64,000 bases of DNA from Agromyces italicus DSM 16388 (GCF_000421545.1 NZ_ATXF01000004.1:682001-746000); one strand, 5' to 3'. Shown: positions 30,755 to 39,029, numbered from the stretch's first letter. Made by a program: numbers and translations. The notes: generated by a model not told the origin, from the letters alone.

Positions 30755-32302
30755 ATGGCGTCACGACCCGACGATGCGGCCGCACTGCAGACCGACCAGA
30801 TCGACGAACCGCGCGAGGCGGTGGTCGTCGGGGTCGGCAGCGGGGTGCTGCGGGGCTCGCGCGCCGACGGCATCGCCCGCTTCCTCGGGGTGCCCTACGC
30901 CTCGGCACCGTTCGGGCCGCTGCGCTTCGCACCACCCTCTGCGCACCCGGGCTGGTCGGGCGAGCGGGATGCCACGCGCCCGGGCGCGACCGCGCCCCAG
31001 GCGCCCTACGGCGGCGGTCTCGAGCAGGTGCTGCCGAGCGTCGCGGTGGCGGGCGACGAGATCCTGAACGTGAACGTCTGGACGCCCGAGACGGGGCAGA
31101 CCGCGCCGTCGCCCGCGGGCGACGGCGTCGGCGGCTCGGAAGCACCGGCCGAGGGGCGCGCGCTGCGACCCGTGCTCGTCTGGGTGCACGGCGGAGCACT
31201 CTCGCGTGGCGCGAACGCCCTCGACAGCTACGACGGCAGTACCTTCGCCCGCGACGGCGTCGTGTTCGTCGCGATCAACTACCGGCTCGGCTCCGAGGGG
31301 TTCTCGGTGCTCGAGGGGGCGCCGCTGAACCTCGGACTCCTCGACGTCATCGCCGCGCTCCGCTGGGTTCGACATGAGATCCACGCGTTCGGCGGCGACC
31401 CGGAGCAGATCACCGTCGCCGGGCAGTCGGCGGGCGCATCGCTCATCGCGGCCGCGCTCGCGCATCCCGACGGAGCAGGGCTCGCCGGCCGCGCCATCCT
31501 GCAGAGCGGGCCGCTCGCCGCCCGTTCCCGCGAGCGGGCCGGGCGCATCACCCGCCTCATCGCGAAAGACCTCGGTATCGCCGCGGAGCGCGACGCCTTC
31601 GCCGCGGTCGCCCCCGACGACCTCGTCGCCGCGCAGTTGCGCGTCACTGCCGGCACGACGCCGGTGACCGGCGGTCCGGGCTTCGCGCTCGCGATCGGCG
31701 ACGGCCTGCCCGATCCCGAGGCGGCGCTGGGCGCGGGTGCCGCCGACGCGATCCCGGTGCTCATCGGATCGACCCGAGAGGAGGCGCGGCTCTGGCTCGA
31801 GCCGACCGGGCTCACGGCGCGTATCAGCGCCCTGCATCTGGCAGCGGCCCGGCTCAACTTCAAGATCCGCGGTGCGACGATGCGCGTCTATCGGCGCAAC
31901 CGGCCCGGCGCGAGCCGTGGCGAGTTGTTCGGGGCGCTCGCGACCGACCTGCTGCTCCGGCTTCCGATCAATCGTCTCGCCGATGCCCGGCTGCGGCGCG
32001 GCGCCGCGACCTGGGTCTACGAATTCGCCTGGTCGAGCCCTCGCCTCGGCCTCGGTGCGGCACATTGCATGGAGCTTCCGGCGGTCTTCGACCGGCTCGA
32101 CGCGGCGGACGGGCTCGCGCTCACCGGGGGAGAAGCGCCCGAATCGCTCGCCGGTGAGATGCACGACGCGTGGGTCGCCATCGCCAGGCACGGCGACCCG
32201 GGCTGGGAGCGGTGGACGGCCGATCGCCCAGTACGGACCTTCGACACGGAGACGCGCACCGTGCTCGGCCCCAGGGAGGACGAGCGCGCGAGCTGGGACT
32301 GA
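30755..32302 (+). CDS. Carboxylesterase type B family protein
   Basis: The 515-residue alpha/beta hydrolase shows the type B carboxylesterase fold: FLGVPYA near the N-terminus, the oxyanion run VWVHGGALSRGAN, nucleophile Ser225 in GQSAGAS, a candidate acid in STREEARLW and His in GAAHCMELP. There is no signal peptide, so it is cytoplasmic. Substrate is unknown; para-nitrobenzyl-esterase-like activity is likely. A TACGAT box (30721-30726) and a strong GAGGAGGAG site precede the ATG. It stands alone between secA and a minus-strand gene. Confidence 0.9.
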   Translation: MASRPDDAAALQTDQIDEPREAVVVGVGSGVLRGSRADGIARFLGVPYASAPFGPLRFAPPSAHPGWSGERDATRPGATAPQAPYGGGLEQVLPSVAVAGDEILNVNVWTPETGQTAPSPAGDGVGGSEAPAEGRALRPVLVWVHGGALSRGANALDSYDGSTFARDGVVFVAINYRLGSEGFSVLEGAPLNLGLLDVIAALRWVRHEIHAFGGDPEQITVAGQSAGASLIAAALAHPDGAGLAGRAILQSGPLAARSRERAGRITRLIAKDLGIAAERDAFAAVAPDDLVAAQLRVTAGTTPVTGGPGFALAIGDGLPDPEAALGAGAADAIPVLIGSTREEARLWLEPTGLTARISALHLAAARLNFKIRGATMRVYRRNRPGASRGELFGALATDLLLRLPINRLADARLRRGAATWVYEFAWSSPRLGLGAAHCMELPAVFDRLDAADGLALTGGEAPESLAGEMHDAWVAIARHGDPGWERWTADRPVRTFDTETRTVLGPREDERASWD

Positions 32303-32316
32303 GATCTCGCGGGGGC

Positions 32317-32769
32317 TCAGAGCACGCTGACGGCGCTCGCGCGCCAGCGCCGATCGAAGCCCTCGAGGCGGATGGCGACGGCTCGCGAGCGCGCACGCTG
32401 ATGCACCATCACCACGGCCTCGACGACCCCCTCGGCGGGTTGGTGGAGATGGACTCGACCGACCGCGAACGTGGGGCGCTGCGCCTGCTGCCCCTTCACC
32501 CGGCGTGCCCTGGCCGCGAGCACGACCCGCTTCGACAGGGCACGGTAGACGTCGTCGGTGACCCAGCGGGCCACCTGCTCGAGATCGCGCGCGCCCGCGA
32601 GCGATTCGAGGACGCAATGCGTGAGATTGCGCAGCAGCGGCTCGGGGTCGGGGAGCTCGGAGCTCCGCGTCGGCTGGCGTGCGAAGTACTCGTCGTCGAG
32701 TTCGAGGTGGTGGGCGGCATTGCCCTGCACCGCGGCCGTTCGGGCGGCTGCGGCATCGCGTGCGGTCAT
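32317..32769 (-). CDS. Rv3235-family protein
   Basis: The 150-residue protein has a variable N-terminus and a conserved domain with LLRNLTHCVLESLAGARDLEQVARWVTDD-like helices, followed by strands ending AIRLEGFDRRWRASAVSVL. This pattern is the actinobacterial Rv3235 family, usually encoded near secA. Function is unknown. ATG 32769 has GGAG 6 bases upstream. A near-consensus promoter lies about 95 bases upstream, so the leader is long and contains a palindrome and a CCCCC-GAGA-GGGGG hairpin. Confidence 0.82.
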   Translation of the reverse strand: MTARDAAAARTAAVQGNAAHHLELDDEYFARQPTRSSELPDPEPLLRNLTHCVLESLAGARDLEQVARWVTDDVYRALSKRVVLAARARRVKGQQAQRPTFAVGRVHLHQPAEGVVEAVVMVHQRARSRAVAIRLEGFDRRWRASAVSVL

Positions 32770-32825
32770 CTTTGCTCCAGTAGGGCTGGGAGTCGCCGGC
32801 CGTTCGGGGCAGCGACGGGGGTCAC

Positions 32826-32862
32826 CCCCCGAGAGGGGGACAGGAGTCACTCACTGAAGTGA
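32826..32862 (-). promoter_or_regulatory. Leader hairpin and start-site palindrome of the Rv3235-like gene
   Basis: TCACT-GA-AGTGA (32851-32862) is a palindrome covering the predicted transcription start, a typical repressor position. Further down the leader CCCCC (32826-32830) and GGGGG (32835-32839) can pair around GAGA. Regulator unknown. Confidence 0.5.
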
Positions 32863-32891
32863 AATTTAGGGAGGGCACCGGATCGTGTCAA
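32863..32891 (-). promoter_or_regulatory. Near-consensus promoter of the Rv3235-like gene
   Basis: On the minus strand TTGACA (32891-32886) and TAAATT (32868-32863) are spaced by exactly 17 bases, the strongest promoter match in the window. Transcription would start near 32856 and run leftward. Confidence 0.8.
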
Positions 32892-32952
32892 GAGATTTCT
32901 CGGGCTGTGGAGAACTCGGGCGTGATCGGGCATCACCGGGTAGCGTCGCTGC

Positions 32953-33558
32953 ATGCGCTGGGACCTGCTGTTCGACGACCTCGAGTCGCAGCTCGACCGC
33001 GAGCAGCACGACGAGCAGCGGGCACTCGCGCTCGAAGAGGAGCGGCTTCGGCTCGGTCGTCTCACCATGCGCGATCGACTCGCCGCCATCGCGCGTGCGA
33101 GTGAAGTCGGGGGAGCCGGCGACGAACTCGTGCGCATCGAACTGCAGGGCGGCACGGTGCTGGGCGTCCGCCCGCTCGGCTTCGGCCGTGACTGGATGAG
33201 CGCCGAGATCCGCCACCATGGGCGACCGGTCGAGCAGTGCATCGTGCCGCTCTCGGCGGTGGCCGCGATCCTGCCCGGTCGCGGGCAGCTCGATCCGAGC
33301 CTCGCGGTGCTGCCCGAGGCATCCGTTCGACTGGCCGAACGCATCGGCCTGGCCTTCGTGCTGCGCGATCTCTGCCGGCGCCGCACCGCCGTGCAGATCA
33401 CGACCGTCGACGGAACCGTGCACGGAACGATCGACCGTGTCGCTCGCGACCACCTCGATCTCGCCCTGCACGAACCGGGCAGCGCGCGCCGTGAGCGCGA
33501 GGTGCACGGCTACCGCATCGTGCCGCTCGCGCGGCTGCTGCTGGTGCGCTTCAGCTGA
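32953..33558 (+). CDS. Conserved hypothetical protein, 201 aa
   Basis: I do not recognise the family. The protein starts MRWDLLFDDLESQLDREQHDE, has a charged helical N-terminal third that could form a coiled coil (about 8-60), then a beta-rich region with two similar strand groups (VRIELQGGTVLGVRPLGF and VQITTVDGTVHGTIDRV), suggesting a duplicated small-barrel fold. It has no signal peptide or membrane helix and ends in VPLARLLLVRFS. TAGCGT at 32941-32946 lies 6 bases before the ATG with no ribosome site, so it is probably leaderless. It is divergent from the Rv3235-like gene and convergent with the HTH gene. Confidence 0.75.
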   Translation: MRWDLLFDDLESQLDREQHDEQRALALEEERLRLGRLTMRDRLAAIARASEVGGAGDELVRIELQGGTVLGVRPLGFGRDWMSAEIRHHGRPVEQCIVPLSAVAAILPGRGQLDPSLAVLPEASVRLAERIGLAFVLRDLCRRRTAVQITTVDGTVHGTIDRVARDHLDLALHEPGSARREREVHGYRIVPLARLLLVRFS

Positions 33559-33570
33559 GCCGGCCCGGCG

Positions 33571-33864
33571 TCAGTCGACGGGGCGGACGCGACCGCTGCG
33601 GGCTCCCGAGAGCTCGGTGATGTTCGCGAACTCGCCCTCGTTCCACGCCACGCCCACTCGCGTCTCTTCGTACTGAAGGTCGATCCAGACCTCGAGCTGG
33701 GCGCGCTCGATGCGCCAGGGGCCCGACGTGCCGACCCGGATCGCCGGGAGCTCGCCGCTGCGGATCAGCTCGTCGACCGTCGCGACGGAGACGGCGAGGA
33801 TCTCGGCCGCGTCGGCGATCGTGAGGAAGCGGCCGAGTTCGCCGCCCGAACCGGGTGAGGTCAT
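33571..33864 (-). CDS. Excisionase-type helix-turn-helix DNA-binding protein
   Basis: The 97-residue protein has a winged helix-turn-helix like MerR/excisionase domains (about 12-62): FLTIADAAEILAVSVATVDELIRSGELPAIRVG, then WRIERAQLEVWID. A C-terminal extension of 35 residues follows. Such proteins are usually transcription factors; no integrase or other phage gene is nearby, so an excisionase role is unlikely. ATG 33864 lies 6 bases after GATAAT (33876-33871, minus strand), a near-perfect -10, without a ribosome site. It is divergent from the SAF/CpaE-like pair, which it might regulate. Confidence 0.85.
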   Translation of the reverse strand: MTSPGSGGELGRFLTIADAAEILAVSVATVDELIRSGELPAIRVGTSGPWRIERAQLEVWIDLQYEETRVGVAWNEGEFANITELSGARSGRVRPVD

Positions 33865-33997
33865 GTCTCGATTATCGACCCGATGGCGGTGCACGGGGGT
33901 GAGCCCGAGCCGCTGTGGATAACTTCGGGACGTTCGTCGCGCTTCGGGCGACGATGGGTGCGGTGCACGCGCGCCGATGACAGAGGAGGCAGGACCG

Positions 33998-34624
33998 ATG
34001 ACCGCTCGCAGCCGAGGCGAACGCGGAGCCGTGAGGCTCGATCCCAGGCTCCTCATCGGCCTCGTGCTCGTGGCGGGTTCGACGTTCGGGGTCTGGGCGC
34101 TCGTCTCAGGTCTCGACGACACGGTCGAGGTCTACGTCGCACGCGAGACGCTCGTTCCCGGAACCCCGCTCGAGCTCGGCGATCTCGACACCGCCTCGGT
34201 GCGACTCGGCACGAGCGAGCAGCACTACCTCCTCGTCGAGGGCGCACCCGACTCGTCGCTCGTCGTCGCGCGCACCGTGCCGTCGGGGGAGCTCGTTCCC
34301 GTCGCCGCCGTCGACGACGCCGACCGCACCGGACTGTCGACGGTCGTGGTGCCGAGCCGGGGCCCGCTGCCGAGCGGGCTCGAGGCCGGGTCGCGGGTCG
34401 ACGTCTGGTCGGCGAAGGCGACCGAGCGCAGTGGCTTCGAGGCCCCCAAGGTCCTCGTCGGCGGGGCCGAGATCGCCGCCCTCGTCGAGGAGGGCGGAAT
34501 GATGGCCTCAGAGGGCGCGTCGGTCGAACTCCTGATCCCTCGTGAGAAGGTCGCCGCCCTGCTCGAGGCGCTCGCCGCGGGCGACGCCATCGACCTCGTC
34601 GCGACGAGAACGACGGGCGACTGA
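33998..34624 (+). CDS. SAF-domain membrane protein (CpaB/RcpC-like)
   Basis: The 208-residue protein has one N-terminal membrane helix (about 18-40) and an SAF/CpaB-like extracytoplasmic domain (VYVARETLVPGTPLELGDLDTASVRL, then ARTVPSGELVPVAAV). CpaB proteins belong to Flp/Tad pilus machines, yet no pilin, secretin, CpaF or TadBC gene is visible. The start at 33998 is chosen for GGAGGCAGGA upstream; an earlier ATG lacks a site. It is one base from the next gene and forms an operon with it. Confidence 0.8.
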   Translation: MTARSRGERGAVRLDPRLLIGLVLVAGSTFGVWALVSGLDDTVEVYVARETLVPGTPLELGDLDTASVRLGTSEQHYLLVEGAPDSSLVVARTVPSGELVPVAAVDDADRTGLSTVVVPSRGPLPSGLEAGSRVDVWSAKATERSGFEAPKVLVGGAEIAALVEEGGMMASEGASVELLIPREKVAALLEALAAGDAIDLVATRTTGD

Positions 34625-34625
34625 G

Positions 34626-35873
34626 ATGGCCCGCCTCGCGCTCGCGCTCGACGCCTCGACCGAGGATCGCCTGCTGCCCGACCTCGTCGAACACGGCCAC
34701 ACGGTCGTCGCACGGCTCGTCGGCTGGAGCGACGTGGTCGAGAGCCTCGATGTGCTGGCACCCGACGTCGTCGTCGTCGGCGCGGGTCGCGGCACCCTGA
34801 GCGCAGAACTGCTCGCTGCGTGCGACGAGCGCGGCGTCCGTCTCGTGGGCGTCGCAGCGAACGATGCCGATCGAGCGCACGCCGGCGCGCTCGGAGTGCA
34901 CGAGCTCGTCGACGGCGACACCGAGTGGGCCGAGATCGAGTCTCTCGTCAGCGGCGGGGTGGCCGTGCCCTCGCGCATCGGCGGCCCGGGCGACGACGGG
35001 TCGCCCACGGGCGGCACCATCGCCGTCTGGGGGGCGGCCGGCGCACCCGGCCGCACCACGCTCGCGGTCAACATCGCGGCCGAGCTGGCCGCCGCAGGCC
35101 ACCGTGTCGCACTCGTCGACGCCGACCCGTACGGCGGCAGCATCGCACCGGTCCTCGGGCTCCTCGACGAGACTCCCGGATTCGCGGCGGCCTGCCGGCT
35201 CGCGGGCGCCGGCGCGCTCGACCGTGCGGAGCTCGAACGCATCGCGCAGCGCTATTCCGCGCCGCGCGCCTCCTTCGACGTCTTCACCGGGCTCGTCGGT
35301 CCGAGCCGGTGGCCCGAGCTCTCGCACGAGCGCGCGCGCAGCGCCCTCGTGACGATGCGAGAGCATTTCGAGTACCTCGTGATCGACACCGGGTTCAGCC
35401 TCGAGCGCGATGAGGAGCTCACGAGCGACCAGTTCGCGCCCCGACGGAACGCCGCGACCTTCGCCGCCCTCGAATCGGCCGACCGGGTCATCGCGGTCGG
35501 CCTCGCCGACCCCGTGGGCCTCTCGCGCATGCTCCGCGGGTACGACGAACTCGGCTCGCTGGTCGACCCCGCGCTCATCGACGTCGTCGTCAACCGGGTC
35601 CGGCAGAGCGCACTCGGCATCGACGCGCACGCGCAGGTGCGCCAGACGCTGCGCCGATTCGCCGGGATCACCGACGCCGTGCTGCTGCCGCACGACGGTC
35701 GGGCCGCCGACGCAGCGATCCTCAGCGCGCGAACTCTGCGCGACGCAGCGGGGCGCGCACCGCTGCGGTCGGCGCTCCGCGCGTACGTGCTCGGCTCGAT
35801 CCTGCCCGAGCCCGATCCGGTCCCGCGGCGCACGCTCGCGCTGCCCCTGCTCCGTCGCGCTGCGGCGAGCTGA
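34626..35873 (+). CDS. CpaE/TadZ-like MinD-family ATPase homologue with altered P-loop
   Basis: The 415-residue protein has an N-terminal receiver-like region (about 1-110) and a C-terminal MinD/ParA-like domain starting near 130. The P-loop reads GAAGAPGRTT (136-145), so the catalytic lysine of the normal GK(T/S) is Arg143 and the MinD signature lysine is absent. Later motifs are present: VALVDADPYGG (Walker A' region) and YLVIDTGFS (Walker B). This combination is CpaE/TadZ-like, a polar localisation factor of Tad pili. Its partner is the SAF protein one base upstream; no other pilus genes occur here. Confidence 0.82.
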   Translation: MARLALALDASTEDRLLPDLVEHGHTVVARLVGWSDVVESLDVLAPDVVVVGAGRGTLSAELLAACDERGVRLVGVAANDADRAHAGALGVHELVDGDTEWAEIESLVSGGVAVPSRIGGPGDDGSPTGGTIAVWGAAGAPGRTTLAVNIAAELAAAGHRVALVDADPYGGSIAPVLGLLDETPGFAAACRLAGAGALDRAELERIAQRYSAPRASFDVFTGLVGPSRWPELSHERARSALVTMREHFEYLVIDTGFSLERDEELTSDQFAPRRNAATFAALESADRVIAVGLADPVGLSRMLRGYDELGSLVDPALIDVVVNRVRQSALGIDAHAQVRQTLRRFAGITDAVLLPHDGRAADAAILSARTLRDAAGRAPLRSALRAYVLGSILPEPDPVPRRTLALPLLRRAAAS

Positions 35874-35898
35874 GGCATCCGCGCACTACGCTGGATCC

Positions 35899-37392
35899 GT
35901 GTCGACCCTCAGTGAACTCGTCCTCGCCCAGGGCCGCAGCAGTCAGGCCGATGTCGACTGGCTGCACATGCTCGTCGGCGACCTCCAACTGCTCGCCGAT
36001 CTCGCGTTCGCCGACATCGTGCTGTGGGTGCCGTCCGGCGACGACGACTTCGTCGCGGTCGCGCACTCCCGCCCCTCGAGCGCGGCGACGCTCTTCTACC
36101 GCGACTTCGTCGGGCAGGGCATCAAGCCCCAGTGGCGAGACCTCGTGACCGAGGCGTTCGGCTCCGCCCGTATCGCCGACTCCTCGGCCCCCGACTGGTA
36201 CGAGGAGATGCCGACGCGGGTGCGGGCGGTCCCCGTGATGCGTCGCATCAACTCGACCGGCACGGCGATCGCGGCCGAACCGGTCGCCGTGATCACCCGG
36301 CACACGAACCTCGGTGCGACCCGCACGCCGAGCCGGCAGGAGCTCACGTTCAACGAGTGCGCCGAAGAACTCTTCCAGATGATCGCCTCGGGCGACTTCC
36401 CCGACCTGGGCGCACCCACGGGACCCAGGCGCGGCGCCCCGCGCGCGTCCGACGGCCTGATCCGACTCGACATCGACGGAATCACGACCTTCGCGAGCCC
36501 CAACGCCCTCTCGGCGTTCAACCGGATGGGTTTCGACGACGAACTCGAGGGCGAGTCGCTCGCCGAGGTGACGACCGCCCTCCTCGGCGGCAAGCTCGTC
36601 GTCGACGAGTCGTTGCCGCTCGTCGTGACCGGGCGCGCGCCGTGGCGCACCGACGTCGAGTCGCGCGGCGTGACGGTGTCGCTGCGGGCGATCCCCATCC
36701 GCCGGCGTGGCGACCGCATCGGAGCGATCGTGCTCACGCGCGACGTCACCGAGCTCCGTCACCAGGAGCAGGAGCTCATCACCAAGGACGCGACGATCCG
36801 CGAGATCCACCACCGGGTGAAGAACAACCTGCAGACCGTTGCGTCGCTGCTGCGCATCCAGGCGCGCCGCACCCACTCCGACGAGGCGCGCGATGCGCTG
36901 ACGCAGGCCATGCGCCGGGTCGGCGCGATCGCCGTCGTGCACGACACGCTCTCGACGGGGCTCTCGCAGAACGTCGATTTCGACGAGGTGTTCGACCGGG
37001 CGCTGCTCCTGGTCGCCGAGGTGGCGTCGGCGCACAACACGACGGCGCATCCGAAGCGCACGGGATCGTTCGGCGTGCTGCCGAGCGAGTATGCGACCCC
37101 CCTCGCCCTCGCACTCACCGAGCTCGTGACGAACGCGGTCGAGCACGGCCTCGCCGGTCAGGAGGGCGACGTCGAGATCATCGCCGACCGTTCGCAGACC
37201 GAACTCACAGTGCAGGTGCGCGACACGGGCGCCGGCCTGCCCGAGGGCAAGGTCGGCGAAGGTCTCGGCACGCAGATCGTGCGCACGCTCATCCAGGGCG
37301 AGCTCGGCGGCACGATCGACTGGCACACGGTGGTCGGTCGCGGCACCGAGGTCACGATCGAGATCCCGCTGCGCTGGATCACCCAGCCCTAG
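35899..37392 (+). CDS. pdtaS: PdtaS-like sensor histidine kinase
   Basis: The 497-residue soluble kinase has a GAF-like N-terminal domain (about 10-160), a PAS domain (about 190-290), a HisKA_2 region with phospho-acceptor His305 in EIHHRVKNNLQ, and an HATPase domain with LTELVTNAVEHG and DTGAGLPEG. This is the PdtaS family, which phosphorylates the ANTAR regulator PdtaR; that partner is not in the window. The GTG start lies 6 bases after TACGCT (35887-35892), suggesting a leaderless transcript. whiB1 lies convergently downstream, as in mycobacteria. Confidence 0.93.
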   Translation: MSTLSELVLAQGRSSQADVDWLHMLVGDLQLLADLAFADIVLWVPSGDDDFVAVAHSRPSSAATLFYRDFVGQGIKPQWRDLVTEAFGSARIADSSAPDWYEEMPTRVRAVPVMRRINSTGTAIAAEPVAVITRHTNLGATRTPSRQELTFNECAEELFQMIASGDFPDLGAPTGPRRGAPRASDGLIRLDIDGITTFASPNALSAFNRMGFDDELEGESLAEVTTALLGGKLVVDESLPLVVTGRAPWRTDVESRGVTVSLRAIPIRRRGDRIGAIVLTRDVTELRHQEQELITKDATIREIHHRVKNNLQTVASLLRIQARRTHSDEARDALTQAMRRVGAIAVVHDTLSTGLSQNVDFDEVFDRALLLVAEVASAHNTTAHPKRTGSFGVLPSEYATPLALALTELVTNAVEHGLAGQEGDVEIIADRSQTELTVQVRDTGAGLPEGKVGEGLGTQIVRTLIQGELGGTIDWHTVVGRGTEVTIEIPLRWITQP

Positions 37393-37453
37393 CAGCGAAA
37401 GATGCTCCGGTGTCCGCCGAACGCGGACCCCGGAGCATCCGAAGCGATTGAGC

Positions 37454-37702
37454 TCAGCCCGCGCGGCGGGCGCGAGCGGCGCGGCGCTTGAGGGCGCGGC
37501 GCTCGTCCTCCGAGAGGCCTCCCCAGACGCCCGAGTCCTGACCGGTCTCGAGGGCGTACTGCAGGCAGATCTCGGTGACGGTGCAGCGGGCGCAGACCGT
37601 CTTGGCCTTCTCGATCTGATCGACGGCAGGGCCGGTGTTGCCGACCGGGAAGAAGAGTTCCGGGTCTGCGGTGAGGCAGGCGGCCTTGTCGCGCCAATCC
37701 AT
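37454..37702 (-). CDS. whiB1: WhiB-family transcription factor, WhiB1-like
   Basis: The 82-residue protein has cluster cysteines Cys9, Cys37, Cys40 and Cys46, GVWGG at 58-62, and a basic C-terminus (RRALKRRAARARRAG). Size and the sequence MDWRDKAACL are those of WhiB1, which binds a nitric-oxide-sensitive [4Fe-4S] cluster and the principal sigma factor. AAGGAG lies 8 bases before ATG 37702, excluding the longer in-frame extension. The position next to a PdtaS-like kinase supports the assignment. Its upstream region has two palindromes and a promoter. Confidence 0.95.
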   Translation of the reverse strand: MDWRDKAACLTADPELFFPVGNTGPAVDQIEKAKTVCARCTVTEICLQYALETGQDSGVWGGLSEDERRALKRRAARARRAG

Positions 37703-37798
37703 GGAGATGCTCCTTGCGTGTACTTCGTTCGCAGACGCGCACGATTGCGCTTGCCGGTGAGGGCTGCTGCAGGGGGAAAGTCGAATCTCGGGAAGTAG

Positions 37799-37836
37799 GA
37801 TCATGAATGATCGGCTCACGTCCCTGTGAGCATCAA
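37799..37836 (-). promoter_or_regulatory. whiB1 promoter with two palindromic sites
   Basis: On the minus strand TTGATG (37836-37831) and GATCAT (37812-37807) are 18 bases apart. The spacer contains the perfect dyad GCTCAC-N6-GTGAGC (37814-37831), and the -10 forms half of GATCAT-GA-ATGATC (37799-37812). A factor bound here would block or bend the promoter. The dyad is arranged opposite to a CRP site. Confidence 0.5.
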
Positions 37837-37900
37837 TTCGACCTCATAAATGGTCGCATAGTGGAGAGACCGAATCAATAGCCATGTATGGGACAACGCT

Positions 37901-38392
37901 GTGAATCGACGAGACGAGACGCGGCCCGAGGCATCCGGTCATGGTCCGAACGAGTCGGTCGGCGCTGACCAGCCCATCGAGGCGACGCAGGACGGCGGCG
38001 CGCGCGCGGCCCTCGTGGTCGTGAGCGTCGTGCTCTTCGCGGAGGCACTGCTCATGGTCGGGCTCGTGATCTGGCTGCTGTTCGACCTGTTCACGCTCGA
38101 ACCCTCGTCGATGGCGACGGCGATCGCGCTCCTCGTACTCGTGGTGATCGGCGCCGTCTGGGTGTCCGCTGTCGCGTTCGCGTCGTTGCGGCGAGCCCCG
38201 TGGTCGCGCGCGGCGGCGATCGTCTGGCAGATCCTCCAGATCTCGGTGGCCGTCGGCGCCTTTCAGGGGCTGTTCGCGCGCCCCGATCTCGGGTGGGCGC
38301 TGCTCGTGCCCGCGGTCACCGTCATCGGCCTGCTGCTCTGGACGCCGGTGCGGGTCGCGTACTCGCGCCCCGAGGACCAACCCGCCGCCTGA
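37901..38392 (+). CDS. Four-helix membrane protein, hypothetical
   Basis: The 163-residue protein has a charged cytoplasmic N-terminus (1-35) and four hydrophobic segments (about 36-62, 72-95, 104-124 and 128-148), with a short C-terminal tail. Nothing assigns a function. The frame begins with GTG at 37901 and no ribosome site is visible, so the start is uncertain. It is divergent from whiB1 across a 200-base regulatory gap and ends at a strong terminator. Confidence 0.75.
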   Translation: MNRRDETRPEASGHGPNESVGADQPIEATQDGGARAALVVVSVVLFAEALLMVGLVIWLLFDLFTLEPSSMATAIALLVLVVIGAVWVSAVAFASLRRAPWSRAAAIVWQILQISVAVGAFQGLFARPDLGWALLVPAVTVIGLLLWTPVRVAYSRPEDQPAA

Positions 38393-38412
38393 CGCGGCGC
38401 CTCGGACGGACG

Positions 38413-38450
38413 CGAACGGGCCCGGCCGCTGGTGCGGCCGGGCCCGTTCG
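38413..38450. terminator. Bidirectional terminator between convergent genes
   Basis: CGAACGGGCCCGGCCGC (38413-38429) pairs perfectly with GCGGCCGGGCCCGTTCG (38434-38450) around TGGT. It lies between the four-helix protein gene and bcp, which converge. Confidence 0.85.
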
Positions 38451-38486
38451 GCGAGTCGGTCGGGTCGCTCCGACTCGACGGCAGGC

Positions 38487-38963
38487 TCAGGCGTCGAGAC
38501 CGAGCTCGCGTCGTATCCGCGCGACGTGCCCGGTGGCCTTCACGTTGTACATCGCGCGCTCGATACGGCCGTCTTCGCCGATGATGAAGGTCGAACGGAT
38601 GGAGCCCACGACGATCTTGCCGTAGAGCGACTTCTCGCCCCAGACGCCGTACAGCTGCTGCACCGCGAGGTCGGGGTCGGAGAGCAGGGTGAAGTTCAGG
38701 CGGTCGCGCTCGGCGAACCGGGCGAGCTTCGGGGCGTCGTCCTTCGAGACTCCGATCACGCGGATGCCGGCGCCCTTGAAGGAGTTGAGGCTGTCGCGGA
38801 AGTCGCAGGCCTCGGTGGTGCAGCCCGGGGTCATCGCCTCGGGGTAGAAGTAGAGGACGACCTTCGTTCCGCGCAGCGATGAGAGGGTGACGGGGTCGCC
38901 GTTCTGATCGTCGAGCGTGAAGTCGGGGGCGAGGTCGCCTTGGCCAAGTCGTGCATCGGTCAT
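38487..38963 (-). CDS. bcp: Thioredoxin-dependent thiol peroxidase (Bcp/PrxQ)
   Basis: The 158-residue peroxiredoxin contains the PrxQ motif PGCTTEACDFRD with the peroxidatic Cys48 and the resolving Cys53 five residues later. It reduces hydroperoxides using thioredoxin in the cytoplasm. ATG 38963 lies 7 bases after TACGAT (38976-38971, minus strand) with no ribosome site, so the transcript is probably leaderless. It sits one gene away from the aroA/sigR redox-control region but has its own promoter. Confidence 0.95.
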   Translation of the reverse strand: MTDARLGQGDLAPDFTLDDQNGDPVTLSSLRGTKVVLYFYPEAMTPGCTTEACDFRDSLNSFKGAGIRVIGVSKDDAPKLARFAERDRLNFTLLSDPDLAVQQLYGVWGEKSLYGKIVVGSIRSTFIIGEDGRIERAMYNVKATGHVARIRRELGLDA

Positions 38964-39029
38964 GTCACCCATCGTAGGCACGCTTCGATGCGCGGATGCT
39001 CCGTGCCCGTGCCGTGCGGTCGAAGCGGG

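Noticed and set aside
33571..33864. Excisionase-like HTH gene as a sign of an integrated element
   Set aside because: No integrase, attachment repeats or foreign composition nearby; flanking genes are core actinobacterial genes.
34542..34625. Upstream extension of the CpaE-like protein inside the SAF gene
   Set aside because: Arg/Ser-rich shadow sequence; ATG 34626 follows the SAF stop by one base and begins a normal domain.
37814..37831. GCTCAC-N6-GTGAGC read as a CRP site
   Set aside because: CRP sites have GTGA on the left arm and TCAC on the right; this dyad has the reverse order.
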